Notes under the pieces: generated by a model
Told to the model about the DNA's origin: nothing
Databases searched by the model: none
What the model saw: the letters and a program-made list of their open reading frames with translations, nothing else
Shown: piece by piece, positions 49,588 to 58,110 of the stretch
How the letters are laid out: each line of letters starts with the position of its first letter
Numbering within the stretch: the first letter of the stretch is position 1
Made by a program: the position numbers and the translations under genes
Origin: an uncultured Lachnospiraceae bacterium
GTDB lineage: Bacteria; Bacillota; Clostridia; Lachnospirales; Lachnospiraceae
Assembly: GCA_902781505.1 (NCBI GenBank)
Contig: CACZJL010000005.1
Span: 1 to 64,000 of the forward strand
Reading direction: 5' to 3'
DNA: 64,000 nt

Positions 49588-50703
49588 ATGGAAGCAGCAA
49601 AACCGGTTGCCATGCGAGTTGCCGTGGACGCAAGAACCATGGGCTCAAGGCCAAGCGGCGTGGGCATGTATCTGAATGATTTCTTAAAAGAGCTGGTTAA
49701 TGACGACGCGTTTGAATTCATTCTGATTACGGACGTTGCGACAAGTGAATATATTAAAAACTTTGAAAAGGCGGGCGTGGAAGTCCATGCACTGGGCGAG
49801 CCGATTTATCGCAGTGCCGGCGTTTTCAAATACTTTTCCTATGTGAAAAAGGTTCTGGATGAAGTACAGCCGGATATCTTCTGGGAGGTCAACACCCTGA
49901 TTCCGGTGCATCTTCGCGGAAAGTTCAGAACGATGATTACCATTCATGACATGTTCCCTTTGGATTATGTGGAATATTTTGGTAAGGTCTACAGCTGCTA
50001 TTTCCGGTGGGCGTTAAAGAAAACCCTGAAAAACACAGATATGATTCTGTATAACTCTGAGCAGACAAAGCAGACGACACAGAAGCATTTTAAAGAGGCT
50101 ATGCATATTCCAAATGCCAATGCCTATATTATTGCGCATCCTCTCCGCATCAAGCGTGAGCTGACGGACGAGGATTATTTCCTCTACATCGGAAATATGG
50201 AGAAGCGAAAGGGCGTAGATCTGCTTCTGAAGGGCTATAAGAGATACCGCGAGAAGGGTGGACATAAGCGTCTGATTCTTGGTGGGAAGATGCAGGAAGA
50301 TGATATTCAGGCACTGCTTGATGAGACCATGCGGTCCGTTGAAGGAATTGAGTATCTGAATTATGTACAGCACGAAGAGAAGCACAGACTGTATGCGGCC
50401 TGTTCCTGTTTCCTCTTCCCGAGTAAGGCAGAGGGCTTTGGAATGCCGATTATTGAGATTATGAAATTCCATAAGCCGGTCCTGGTTGGTGATCTGCCAA
50501 TCTATGATGAAATTGTCGGTGACTGTATTAACCGTTTCTCTCTGGAGGGGAGCGAGGAAGAGCAGATTGAGCATATGTCTGATGCCATGCTGTCCTACAA
50601 TAAAACAGTGGATGAGGCAGCCTATGATGAGGTTGTATCCCGCTATGAGCCGGAGCGTCTTGCGGCAATTGTTAAGGACTTCATGCTGACGAAGATTCGC
50701 TGA
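49588..50703 (+). CDS. GT4 family glycosyltransferase
   Basis: A 371-residue GT-B enzyme. Seen: VDARTMGSRPSGVGMYLNDF near the start, TIHDMFPLDYVEYF, YIGNMEKRKGVDLLLKGY (donor-domain start), and FLFPSKAEGFGMPIIEIM with E-x7-E. The ATG at 49588 follows GGAGGG. It starts 20 bases after the preceding GT4, in the same operon. The family links sugar from a nucleotide donor with retention; specific linkage is unknown. Confidence 0.88.
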   Translation: MEAAKPVAMRVAVDARTMGSRPSGVGMYLNDFLKELVNDDAFEFILITDVATSEYIKNFEKAGVEVHALGEPIYRSAGVFKYFSYVKKVLDEVQPDIFWEVNTLIPVHLRGKFRTMITIHDMFPLDYVEYFGKVYSCYFRWALKKTLKNTDMILYNSEQTKQTTQKHFKEAMHIPNANAYIIAHPLRIKRELTDEDYFLYIGNMEKRKGVDLLLKGYKRYREKGGHKRLILGGKMQEDDIQALLDETMRSVEGIEYLNYVQHEEKHRLYAACSCFLFPSKAEGFGMPIIEIMKFHKPVLVGDLPIYDEIVGDCINRFSLEGSEEEQIEHMSDAMLSYNKTVDEAAYDEVVSRYEPERLAAIVKDFMLTKIR

Positions 50704-50766
50704 TGAAGGCAGAGACTGTCGGGTACATGCAGAGATTCGCTTTAATAAGGCGACAGGAGAGTAGAA

Positions 50767-52029
50767 ATGAGTTTTTCAAAATTTGCATTGGGGGCGGCTG
50801 AGAAGCTGCGCCCGGTGCTTGTTAAAATTGTTCCGCAAAAGCTGCTGAGCAGTGTGAAGGCTAAGATGATCACACGGTCTGCAGCTTCTTTTGATAAGAG
50901 CAGCCTGGCACCGTTTGATCCGTTAGCAAGGCCTGCCGGAGTAAATCTGATTGGTAATTTACGTGCGGACACGGGACTTGGGCAGAGTATGCGCCTTGTC
51001 AGTCACATCTTAGATGAGAGCGGATATGAAAATGACGCAAGAATCTTCTTTATGCCGCCGGGCGGTTCGATGAACAACCATTCCTGCGATGAGAAGATTA
51101 CAGATGAGGATAAATACGGAGTGAACCTGATTCATGTGAATCCATCGGAGTTCCCGATGCCGTTTATCAATATGGGAGCGGAGAATTTCTCCGGCCATTA
51201 CAACATCGGGTATTGGCTCTGGGAATTAAAGGAATTTCCTGAAGATTGGCTTCCAGCCTTAGAGCTTGCCGATGAAATCTGGACTCCAAGTGAATTTATT
51301 TCAGATACAATCAGAAATAATACGGACAAGCCGGTACTGACCGTGCCTTATCCGGTGGAAGCGCCATTTGATGAGAAGTACACAAGGGAACACTTCGGGC
51401 TTCCTGAGGATAAGTTTCTGTTCCTGATGATGTTTGATTCCGGCAGTGTCATGGCACGAAAGAATCCGCTTGCAGTCATTGAGGCGTTTAAGAAGGCATT
51501 TGCCCCGGAAGAAACAGGGGTGGGGTTGGTCTTAAAGATTCATGAGGCAAGAGATGAGGATGTGGCTCTGATTCGCGAACAGATGAAGGGGTATGACAAT
51601 ATTTATCTGGTATCCGGTACTCTGCCGAAGATTGAGGTAAATTCTCTGATTAAAACCTGCGATGTCTTTGTGAGCCTGCACCGTGCGGAAGGGTTTGGCC
51701 TTGTCTGTGCAGAGGCGATGCTTCTTGGAACACCGTGTATTGCGACAAACTGGTCGGCAAATACGGAGTTTATGAATGATAGTGTGGCCTGTATGGTGGA
51801 TTATAAGCTTGTTGAAATTAAGGAGACACTGGAAGCGTTTAAGAAGGGCTATCACTGGGCTGAGGCGGATACTTCCGTAGCGGCGCGCTACATGAAAATG
51901 CTATTTGAAGATAAAGAATTTTATGGTAGAATTAGGGTTGCTGCTAAAAGCTATATTCAGACGAAACTTAGTATATCAGCTTCGGCAGCAGTTGTGAAAA
52001 AACGATTAGATGCAATCTATGGAAAGTGA
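50767..52029 (+). CDS. GT4 family glycosyltransferase
   Basis: A 420-residue GT-B enzyme with an ~55-residue N-terminal extension. Seen: NLIGNLRADTGLGQSMRLV (acceptor loop), GYWLWELKEFPEDW, WTPSEFISD, and a donor region with SLHRAEGFGLVCAEAMLLGTP. The WxWELxxFP and EGFG segments match glycosyltransferases of O-antigen and capsule loci such as WbpX/Y relatives. It lies 7 bases before the ABC-2 permease gene, so the two are coupled. Donor is inferred from the locus only. Confidence 0.87.
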   Translation: MSFSKFALGAAEKLRPVLVKIVPQKLLSSVKAKMITRSAASFDKSSLAPFDPLARPAGVNLIGNLRADTGLGQSMRLVSHILDESGYENDARIFFMPPGGSMNNHSCDEKITDEDKYGVNLIHVNPSEFPMPFINMGAENFSGHYNIGYWLWELKEFPEDWLPALELADEIWTPSEFISDTIRNNTDKPVLTVPYPVEAPFDEKYTREHFGLPEDKFLFLMMFDSGSVMARKNPLAVIEAFKKAFAPEETGVGLVLKIHEARDEDVALIREQMKGYDNIYLVSGTLPKIEVNSLIKTCDVFVSLHRAEGFGLVCAEAMLLGTPCIATNWSANTEFMNDSVACMVDYKLVEIKETLEAFKKGYHWAEADTSVAARYMKMLFEDKEFYGRIRVAAKSYIQTKLSISASAAVVKKRLDAIYGK

Positions 52030-52036
52030 TTGAAGT

Positions 52037-52822
52037 ATGTTAAAACAGGTAAAAGAAATTTATGAGTACCGTGAGATGATTTACACTCTGGTACGAAAGG
52101 ATTTGCGCGGACGCTATAAGGGTTCTGTTCTCGGATTCATGTGGACATTCATTAACCCTCTGTTCCAGCTTTTGATTTATACATTGGTATTCTCCGTAAT
52201 CATGCGTTCCGGTGAAGAGCAGTATTATCTGTTCCTCTTCGTATGTCTGATTCCATGGATGTTCTTCTCCGCAAGCGTGACTGACGGTTCGACCGCTATC
52301 CTGCGAGAGAAGGAAATGATAAAAAAGATTTATTTCCCACGTGGAGTTCTTCCAATCGCTGCAGTAACAAGTGGTTTCGTAAACATGCTGTTAACCTTTA
52401 TTGTTGTAATTGCGGTTACCTTAATTTCAGGGCGTGGCATGAATCCGGTGGCCTATCTTTGTCTGCCACTGGTTATGATTGTTGAATATCTCCTCTGTAT
52501 CGGTGTTGCCTTCATTGTGAGTGCACTTACCGTATACTTCCGTGATTTACAGTACATCTTAGGTATCATCACAATGGGAATGCAGTATGCATCTCCTGTC
52601 ATGTACCGTGTCAACGATGACCGTGTTCCTGCGAAATTCGCATGGATCTTCAAGGTCAATCCGATGACAAGCATTTTAAACGTATACCGTGACATCCTCT
52701 ACGATAAAGTCGTACCAAATCCTGCAGAATTAGGCTACGCCTTCTGCCTTGGAATCATCTTCATCGTATTCGGATTCTGGTTATTCAACAAGTTACAAAA
52801 AGGCTTCGCCGAAAACTTCTGA
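52037..52822 (+). CDS. wzm: polysaccharide ABC exporter permease (Wzm/TagG-type)
   Basis: A 261-residue ABC-2 permease with six membrane helices. Seen: the N-terminal cytoplasmic helix LVRKDLRGRYKGSVLGFMW, FINPLFQLLIYTLVFS, and the conserved P-rich NPMTSILNVYRDILY before the last helices. Such permeases pair with an ATPase to export undecaprenyl-linked glycans made on the inner face. The ATPase gene starts 67 bases after the stop. Its presence, with no Wzy/Wzx-type genes seen, points to ABC-dependent assembly. Confidence 0.92.
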   Translation: MLKQVKEIYEYREMIYTLVRKDLRGRYKGSVLGFMWTFINPLFQLLIYTLVFSVIMRSGEEQYYLFLFVCLIPWMFFSASVTDGSTAILREKEMIKKIYFPRGVLPIAAVTSGFVNMLLTFIVVIAVTLISGRGMNPVAYLCLPLVMIVEYLLCIGVAFIVSALTVYFRDLQYILGIITMGMQYASPVMYRVNDDRVPAKFAWIFKVNPMTSILNVYRDILYDKVVPNPAELGYAFCLGIIFIVFGFWLFNKLQKGFAENF

Positions 52823-52889
52823 TAAAAGGGCCGAAGCGCTGAAAGCGGCAATGCGCTGCGAATCAGATAAAGATAGAAGAGAGAGCATT

Positions 52890-54101
52890 ATGGATAACGA
52901 AAACGCAATTGAAGTGAAAAATGTCTCCAAAGCCTTTAAGGTCTACTTTGATAAGGGCACGGAGTTAAAAGAAAAGCTGCTGTTCTGGAAGCGTAACCGC
53001 TTTGAGAACCGTGTTGTTCTTGATAACATCAGCTTTAATGTAAAGAAAGGTGAAGCAATCGGCCTTGTCGGACGTAACGGCTGTGGTAAGTCTACAACCT
53101 TAAAGCTTCTGACTAAAATCATCTATCCGAATTCCGGAACTGTAGAGTTAAAGGGACGTGTCAGCTCCCTGATCGAGCTTGGTGCAGGCTTCCATCCGGA
53201 TATGAGCGGACGTGAGAATATCTACACAAATGCTTCCATTTTCGGTTTGAACAGAAAAGAGATTGATGCCAGACTCGATGAAATCATTGAGTTCTCAGAG
53301 CTTGGTGACTATATCGATAACCCGGTAAGAACCTATTCTTCCGGTATGTACATGAGACTTGCATTCTCCGTAGCCATCAACGTAGATGCAGATATCTTAC
53401 TGATTGATGAAATCCTTGCCGTAGGTGATGCAAACTTCCAGGCAAAGTGCTTCAACAAGCTTCGTGAGATCAAGGGAAACGGTACAACTATCGTAATCGT
53501 ATCGCATTCTCTTGCCCAGATTGAGCAGATTTGTGACCGTTCCATCTGGATTAAGGAAGGACATATCGAAGAGATGGGGCTTCCAAAGGATGTACACTTA
53601 GACTACTTAAACTACATGAACAGCGAGAGAATCGACCGCAAGGAAAGAGAAGAGTTTGCAAAGATCAACCGCGGCAACCGTTATGGAAGCCAGAAGGTTA
53701 TGTTCTCTGATGTTCATTTACTCGATGCAGAAGGTAAGGATGTTAAAACCATCCGTACCGGTGATGGTGTAACTCTTGACTTAAAGTATGAGTGCAAGGA
53801 ACCAATTGAAGATGCAGTCTTTGGTTTTGGTATCTTCCGTTCAGACGGTGTCTGGGTTTATGGAACCAACACAAGAATCGATCGCAAGCCAAACTTTGAT
53901 ATCAAAAAGGATGGCAGCTATGTCGTTAAGATTGATGAGTTAAACCTGATTCCGGGTGAATACTGGATGGATGTTACCATCGAGTTCGGTGAGGGCAATC
54001 CTGTGGACTATTACAAGAAGGCCCTGAAGTTTGAAGTCGTAAGCAACATTACAGATGTTGGCATTTGCCGCATTCCACATGAGTGGACATTAAACATCTG
54101 A
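52890..54101 (+). CDS. wzt: polysaccharide ABC exporter ATPase with C-terminal sugar-binding domain (Wzt-type)
   Basis: A 403-residue ATPase. Residues 1 to ~250 form the nucleotide-binding domain: Walker A GRNGCGKSTT, signature YSSGMYMRLAF, Walker B ILLIDEILAVGD and the switch His in IVSHSL. The extra ~150 residues form a beta-rich Wzt_C-like domain (FSDVHLLDAEGKDV, DLKYECKEPIEDAV). In O9a-type systems this domain binds the modified end of the finished chain. The ATG at 52890 was chosen by family fit; a 47-residue longer frame overlaps wzm and is unlikely. The ribosome site is weak (AGAGAG). Confidence 0.92.
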   Translation: MDNENAIEVKNVSKAFKVYFDKGTELKEKLLFWKRNRFENRVVLDNISFNVKKGEAIGLVGRNGCGKSTTLKLLTKIIYPNSGTVELKGRVSSLIELGAGFHPDMSGRENIYTNASIFGLNRKEIDARLDEIIEFSELGDYIDNPVRTYSSGMYMRLAFSVAINVDADILLIDEILAVGDANFQAKCFNKLREIKGNGTTIVIVSHSLAQIEQICDRSIWIKEGHIEEMGLPKDVHLDYLNYMNSERIDRKEREEFAKINRGNRYGSQKVMFSDVHLLDAEGKDVKTIRTGDGVTLDLKYECKEPIEDAVFGFGIFRSDGVWVYGTNTRIDRKPNFDIKKDGSYVVKIDELNLIPGEYWMDVTIEFGEGNPVDYYKKALKFEVVSNITDVGICRIPHEWTLNI

Positions 54102-54112
54102 AAAGGACAGAT

Positions 54113-55153
54113 ATGAAAAAGTTTCTTGTAGACGGACGGTTCCTGAATTCGTTAAGCAGCGGTGTCGATCGTTATGCTTTTCAGATTTTAAAGGAACTGG
54201 ATCGTCTTGCAGCAGATCTTGATATTTCGATCCTTGTACCTCCTGATGCGAAGCAGGTACCGGATTATCAGAATATCAGAGTAATTCACAGTCATCGAAG
54301 AAAACATTGGACACAGCTCGTCTTCGGATGGGAGTGCGTAAGGCGCGGAGCAATTCCAATCAATCTGTGCAATGAGATGCCTCTGATTGGAAAGAAAGGA
54401 ATTTCCTGCCTTCACGATGTACTGTATGCAGAGACCCCGGAAGTCTTTCCATGGATCAACGATTATCCGAGAGACGAGAGGGAGTGGTTCCTCAAAATCT
54501 ATGAGCGTATCAAAAAACGCTCTGCTAAAATCCTCACGGTTTCAGAATTTTCAAAACAGCGGGCCATGGAGTGCTTAGGTATTCCGGAAGACCGCTTTTG
54601 TGTTGTCCCAAATGGCTGGCAGCACTTTAATCAGGTTGAGACCGATGATTCCCTGATGAAAAAATATCCGGAACTCGTGGCAGGTGAATACTTCTTCACA
54701 CTTACAAGTTCCAACCGAAACAAGAATGTAGACTGGGTTTTAGCGAATTCAAAGCTGAACGAAGGAGAGCATTACTGTATCGCTGGAAAAGGCCTTGATC
54801 AGCTCATTGATTTTGGCAAATACCCCAATGTCACGTACGTTGGCTTTGCTTCTGACGTGCTGGCTAAGACACTGATGAAACATGCGAAAGCGTTTCTGTT
54901 CCCAAGCTTTTATGAGGGCTTTGGAATCCCACCGCTTGAGGCTATGAGCACCGGTACTCCGGTGATTGTCTCAAAAGCTGCCAGCCTTCCGGAGATTTTC
55001 GGAACGGCAGCACATTATATTGATCCGACCGATCCTGCCCTGAATGTGACAGAGCTTATGAAAGAGCCTGTTTCAGACCCGCAGAAGATTTTAAATCGAT
55101 ACAGCTGGTCGGCTTCGGCAGCTAAGCTGAAACAAATTTTGGAAGAATTTTAA
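54113..55153 (+). CDS. GT4 family glycosyltransferase
   Basis: A 346-residue GT-B enzyme related to the GT4 at 48455. Seen: VDGRFLNSLSSGVDRYAFQI at the start, CLHDVLYAETPEVF, the donor-domain start FTLTSSNRNKNVDWV, and HAKAFLFPSFYEGFGIPPLE with E-x7-E. The ATG at 54113 follows AAAGGACAG and starts 12 bases after wzt. Tandem GT4 paralogues around wzm/wzt match the plan of D-rhamnan-type loci. Confidence 0.88.
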   Translation: MKKFLVDGRFLNSLSSGVDRYAFQILKELDRLAADLDISILVPPDAKQVPDYQNIRVIHSHRRKHWTQLVFGWECVRRGAIPINLCNEMPLIGKKGISCLHDVLYAETPEVFPWINDYPRDEREWFLKIYERIKKRSAKILTVSEFSKQRAMECLGIPEDRFCVVPNGWQHFNQVETDDSLMKKYPELVAGEYFFTLTSSNRNKNVDWVLANSKLNEGEHYCIAGKGLDQLIDFGKYPNVTYVGFASDVLAKTLMKHAKAFLFPSFYEGFGIPPLEAMSTGTPVIVSKAASLPEIFGTAAHYIDPTDPALNVTELMKEPVSDPQKILNRYSWSASAAKLKQILEEF

Positions 55154-55165
55154 GGAGAGAATGTC

Positions 55166-56275
55166 ATGAAAAGATGTGCGCCATACCTTCGTATTGTGGC
55201 CTTTGTCGCAATCGTTGTGTTATCGGTATCCGGACTGGATTATCTGCTTGCACCATCCGGTTATATCAGATATCTGATGCATCAGGTTACGGAAAGTGAT
55301 CAGAATATGGATCTGATCTTCCTTGGTGCGAGCCACACAAGAAGTGCAATCAACCCTCAGCCGGTAGCAGATAAGTTAAATGTAAATGCGTATTCTTTGG
55401 GAATTCCCGGAGAAACAGTTTTAGATTCCTATTATCTGACTGAGCAGGCATTGGAGCATAATGACATCAAGACGGTTGTATATGATGCGGACTTCCAGTA
55501 CTGGATTATCCCTCAGATGAGCGGACAGGTGTACCAGTCCTTCGTGTACAGCCAGTTACAGTCTCCAAAGATTAAGCTTGAATACATTAAGAACAATAGA
55601 AATACCATGGAGTTTAGAACTGTCATCGGACATCGTTCCTCTTATGACATGTCTCTGTCAGGAATTAAGCAGAATCTTTCCATGAAGAAGTCTGCAGAGT
55701 ATAAGAATTACAGCATTGACGGCGCACTTACTCCGGATGCCAATGGTCCATATGTCGGCCGTGGTTTCTTCCTCCGTGAGTTATCCGGAAACGAGCCGGG
55801 CGGCAAGGATTTTGTAGTGCAGACCTATGCACAGTGCCATGAGCCATTAACAGACAGCGCAAAAGATGCGTTTGCCAGAATCAAGGCGTTATGCGATGAG
55901 AAGGGGATTGAACTGATTGCAGTAACTTCTCCGATTGATCCGACTGCCTGCGAGGTAATCGATATGCAGTTCCAGCACGACCAGTTAAATGCGTTCTTTG
56001 AGAGCCAGGGCGTGAAGTATTATGACTTCAACATGGCGCTTGAAACCGTCGTTCCAAGACGTGATGCAGACTACGGTGATTACGAGGGACATATGGGCGG
56101 TGAGCTCACAACCATCTATTCCACACAGCTCGCAAACCTGCTTTCTGATGTGAAGAACGGTACATATGATGCATCAAAGTACTTCTATTCATCTTTCGCA
56201 GATATGTATGCGAACATGCAGAAAGACTACGAAAAGACAACCGGCTTAAGCTGGCACGTCGGGGAGGGAGCATAA
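55166..56275 (+). CDS. SGNH-like (AlgJ/DltD-type) membrane-anchored protein
   Basis: A 369-residue protein with an N-terminal membrane anchor (IVAFVAIVVLSVSGLDYLL, ~9-28) and an extracellular SGNH-like domain. Seen: FLGASHTRSAINPQ, with candidate nucleophile Ser56, and DYEGHMGG, with candidate Asp305 and His309, as in AlgJ and PatB/DltD partners. It directly precedes the MBOAT gene (no gap). Together they are expected to transfer acyl (probably acetyl) groups to the polysaccharide outside the cell. The catalytic residues are inferred from motif position. Confidence 0.85.
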   Translation: MKRCAPYLRIVAFVAIVVLSVSGLDYLLAPSGYIRYLMHQVTESDQNMDLIFLGASHTRSAINPQPVADKLNVNAYSLGIPGETVLDSYYLTEQALEHNDIKTVVYDADFQYWIIPQMSGQVYQSFVYSQLQSPKIKLEYIKNNRNTMEFRTVIGHRSSYDMSLSGIKQNLSMKKSAEYKNYSIDGALTPDANGPYVGRGFFLRELSGNEPGGKDFVVQTYAQCHEPLTDSAKDAFARIKALCDEKGIELIAVTSPIDPTACEVIDMQFQHDQLNAFFESQGVKYYDFNMALETVVPRRDADYGDYEGHMGGELTTIYSTQLANLLSDVKNGTYDASKYFYSSFADMYANMQKDYEKTTGLSWHVGEGA

Positions 56276-57859
56276 ATGTCATTTAACGTTATCGGATTTT
56301 ATATCTTCCTGGCGCTTGGAATTGTGCTCTACTACATCATTCCGAAGAAGGTTCGCTGGGTCTGGCTGTTAGTTTTAAGCTATTATTACTACTACACCTA
56401 TACCATCAAAACCGTCTGGCTTCTGATGGCAACAACGCTGATTATTTATGGTGGCGGTCTGCTTTTGGACCGCATCAATGTGACGAGTGAGGCTGCCTTA
56501 AAGGAAAATAAGGGCACCTGGGACAGGGAACAGAAGAAGGCCTTCAAGGCTAAGACAAAGAGACGCAAGAAAGGCGTCATGGTTACCATCCTGGTGCTGA
56601 TTTTCGGCATTCTTGCAGTTATTAAGTATACAGATTTCGTTCTGGAAAATGTGAATGCTGTCCTTTTAAAGACCGGCCAAGGCCAGGTGCCGCTGATGAA
56701 GTTCATCCTTCCTCTTGGTATCTCCTTCTACACCTTCCAGTCTGCAAGCTACATTATCGATCTTTATAACGATAAGTTCCGTGCAGAGAAGAATCCGTTC
56801 AAGGTAGCTTTGTTTGTTTCCTTCTTCCCACAGCTCTTACAGGGACCAATTGGCCGTTTTGACCGTCTGGCACCGCAGTTGTTTGAAGGACATGATTATG
56901 ATTTAAGAAATATTGAATTTGGCCTTCAGAGAATTTTCTGGGGTCTGTTTAAGAAGATGATTTTAGCGGACCGCGCTGCGGTTTATGTAAACGAAGTCTT
57001 CACAAATTATGCAAACTACGGTGGTTTCTTTAATATCCTGGGTGTTCTGATGTACAGTATTCAGCTGTATGCAGATTTTTCCGGCGGTATTGATGTTGTC
57101 ATCGGTGTGGCGCAGATGTTCGGCATCACGATGGATGAGAACTTCAAGCAGCCTTATTTTTCGACATCCATTGGTGATTTCTGGAGAAGATGGCACATTA
57201 CGCTTGGTACCTGGATGAAGGATTACATCTTCTATCCATTTTCCTTGAGTAAGGGAATGAACAAGCTTGGCAAATGGGGTAAGAAGCACCTCGGCCGTTT
57301 TGGTAAGGGTCTTCCAATCTGTCTTGCAGATTTGCTTGTATTCCTCGTTGTCGGTATCTGGCATGGTGCCGCCTGGAAATATATCATTTACGGTATGTAC
57401 AATGGCGTGATTATGGCGTTCTCTTCTCTGATGGCTCCGGTCTATGAGAAGCAGAAGGAAGCACTTCATATCAAGTCTGACAGCAAGGGATGGCATGTGT
57501 TCCAGATTGTGCGTACCTTTATCCTGGTCAACATCAGCTGGTACTTTGACATGGGAACCTCACTTTCTGCAGCTCTTTCCATGATGAAGTCATCCATCCT
57601 TGATTTCAGCTTCTCTCAGTTTAATCAGGAAGCAATCTATGCGGTTGGTCTTGAAAAGAAGGATTTCATTATCCTGCTGATAGGATGCGTCGTTGTATTT
57701 ATTGTCAGTGTCTTAAAGGAAAAGGGCATCGAAATCAGAAAGTCCCTTGCAGAAAAGCCTCTCGTTGTTCGCTGGGCAGTGTATTACCTGCTTGTCATGA
57801 GCATCTATATGCTTGGCTACACAGGTGTAACACAGGGATTTATTTACGCAAACTTCTAA
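56276..57859 (+). CDS. MBOAT family O-acyltransferase (AlgI/DltB-type)
   Basis: A 527-residue multi-spanning O-acyltransferase with about ten or more hydrophobic segments. Seen: SFYTFQSASYIIDLYN, FFPQLLQGPIGRF, FWRRWHITLGTWMKDYIFYP with His307, and the catalytic VGIWHGAAWKYIIYG with His363. These are the two conserved histidines of MBOAT proteins. A GGGAGG site precedes the ATG, which directly follows the stop of the SGNH-like gene. The pair should acylate the exported glycan; a terminator ends the operon here. Confidence 0.93.
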   Translation: MSFNVIGFYIFLALGIVLYYIIPKKVRWVWLLVLSYYYYYTYTIKTVWLLMATTLIIYGGGLLLDRINVTSEAALKENKGTWDREQKKAFKAKTKRRKKGVMVTILVLIFGILAVIKYTDFVLENVNAVLLKTGQGQVPLMKFILPLGISFYTFQSASYIIDLYNDKFRAEKNPFKVALFVSFFPQLLQGPIGRFDRLAPQLFEGHDYDLRNIEFGLQRIFWGLFKKMILADRAAVYVNEVFTNYANYGGFFNILGVLMYSIQLYADFSGGIDVVIGVAQMFGITMDENFKQPYFSTSIGDFWRRWHITLGTWMKDYIFYPFSLSKGMNKLGKWGKKHLGRFGKGLPICLADLLVFLVVGIWHGAAWKYIIYGMYNGVIMAFSSLMAPVYEKQKEALHIKSDSKGWHVFQIVRTFILVNISWYFDMGTSLSAALSMMKSSILDFSFSQFNQEAIYAVGLEKKDFIILLIGCVVVFIVSVLKEKGIEIRKSLAEKPLVVRWAVYYLLVMSIYMLGYTGVTQGFIYANF

Positions 57860-57865
57860 ATTTAA

Positions 57866-57897
57866 GTTCCGGACCGTTCGCGTCCGGAGCTTTTTTT
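57866..57897 (+). terminator. intrinsic terminator after the MBOAT gene
   Basis: TCCGGAC and GTCCGGA pair around CGTTCGC, then GC and seven T residues. Confidence 0.88.
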
Positions 57898-57931
57898 ATG
57901 CGGAACCACCGCGCGGCCCTTTTGTACGGCA

Positions 57932-57970
57932 GCCTCCACACTATGCCGTTTTCACACGGCTGACGGAGGC
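57932..57970 (+). repeat. nested inverted repeat, no T tract
   Basis: GCCTCC (57932-57937) pairs with GGAGGC (57965-57970), enclosing a GCCG/CGGC hairpin. It lies between the terminator and the GT-C-like gene. Role unknown. Confidence 0.45.
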
Positions 57971-58110
57971 GTAAGTTTTCCATACTGGAATGAAATTTCT
58001 GTCACAAATTGTGGAAAAAATTATAGAATAATTCGTATAAAGTGGATAATGCGTCTGTTGCACTGTTTGTGACAGAGCGGGCCTTACAAGAGAATTTAAG
58101 GAGACCGGTG

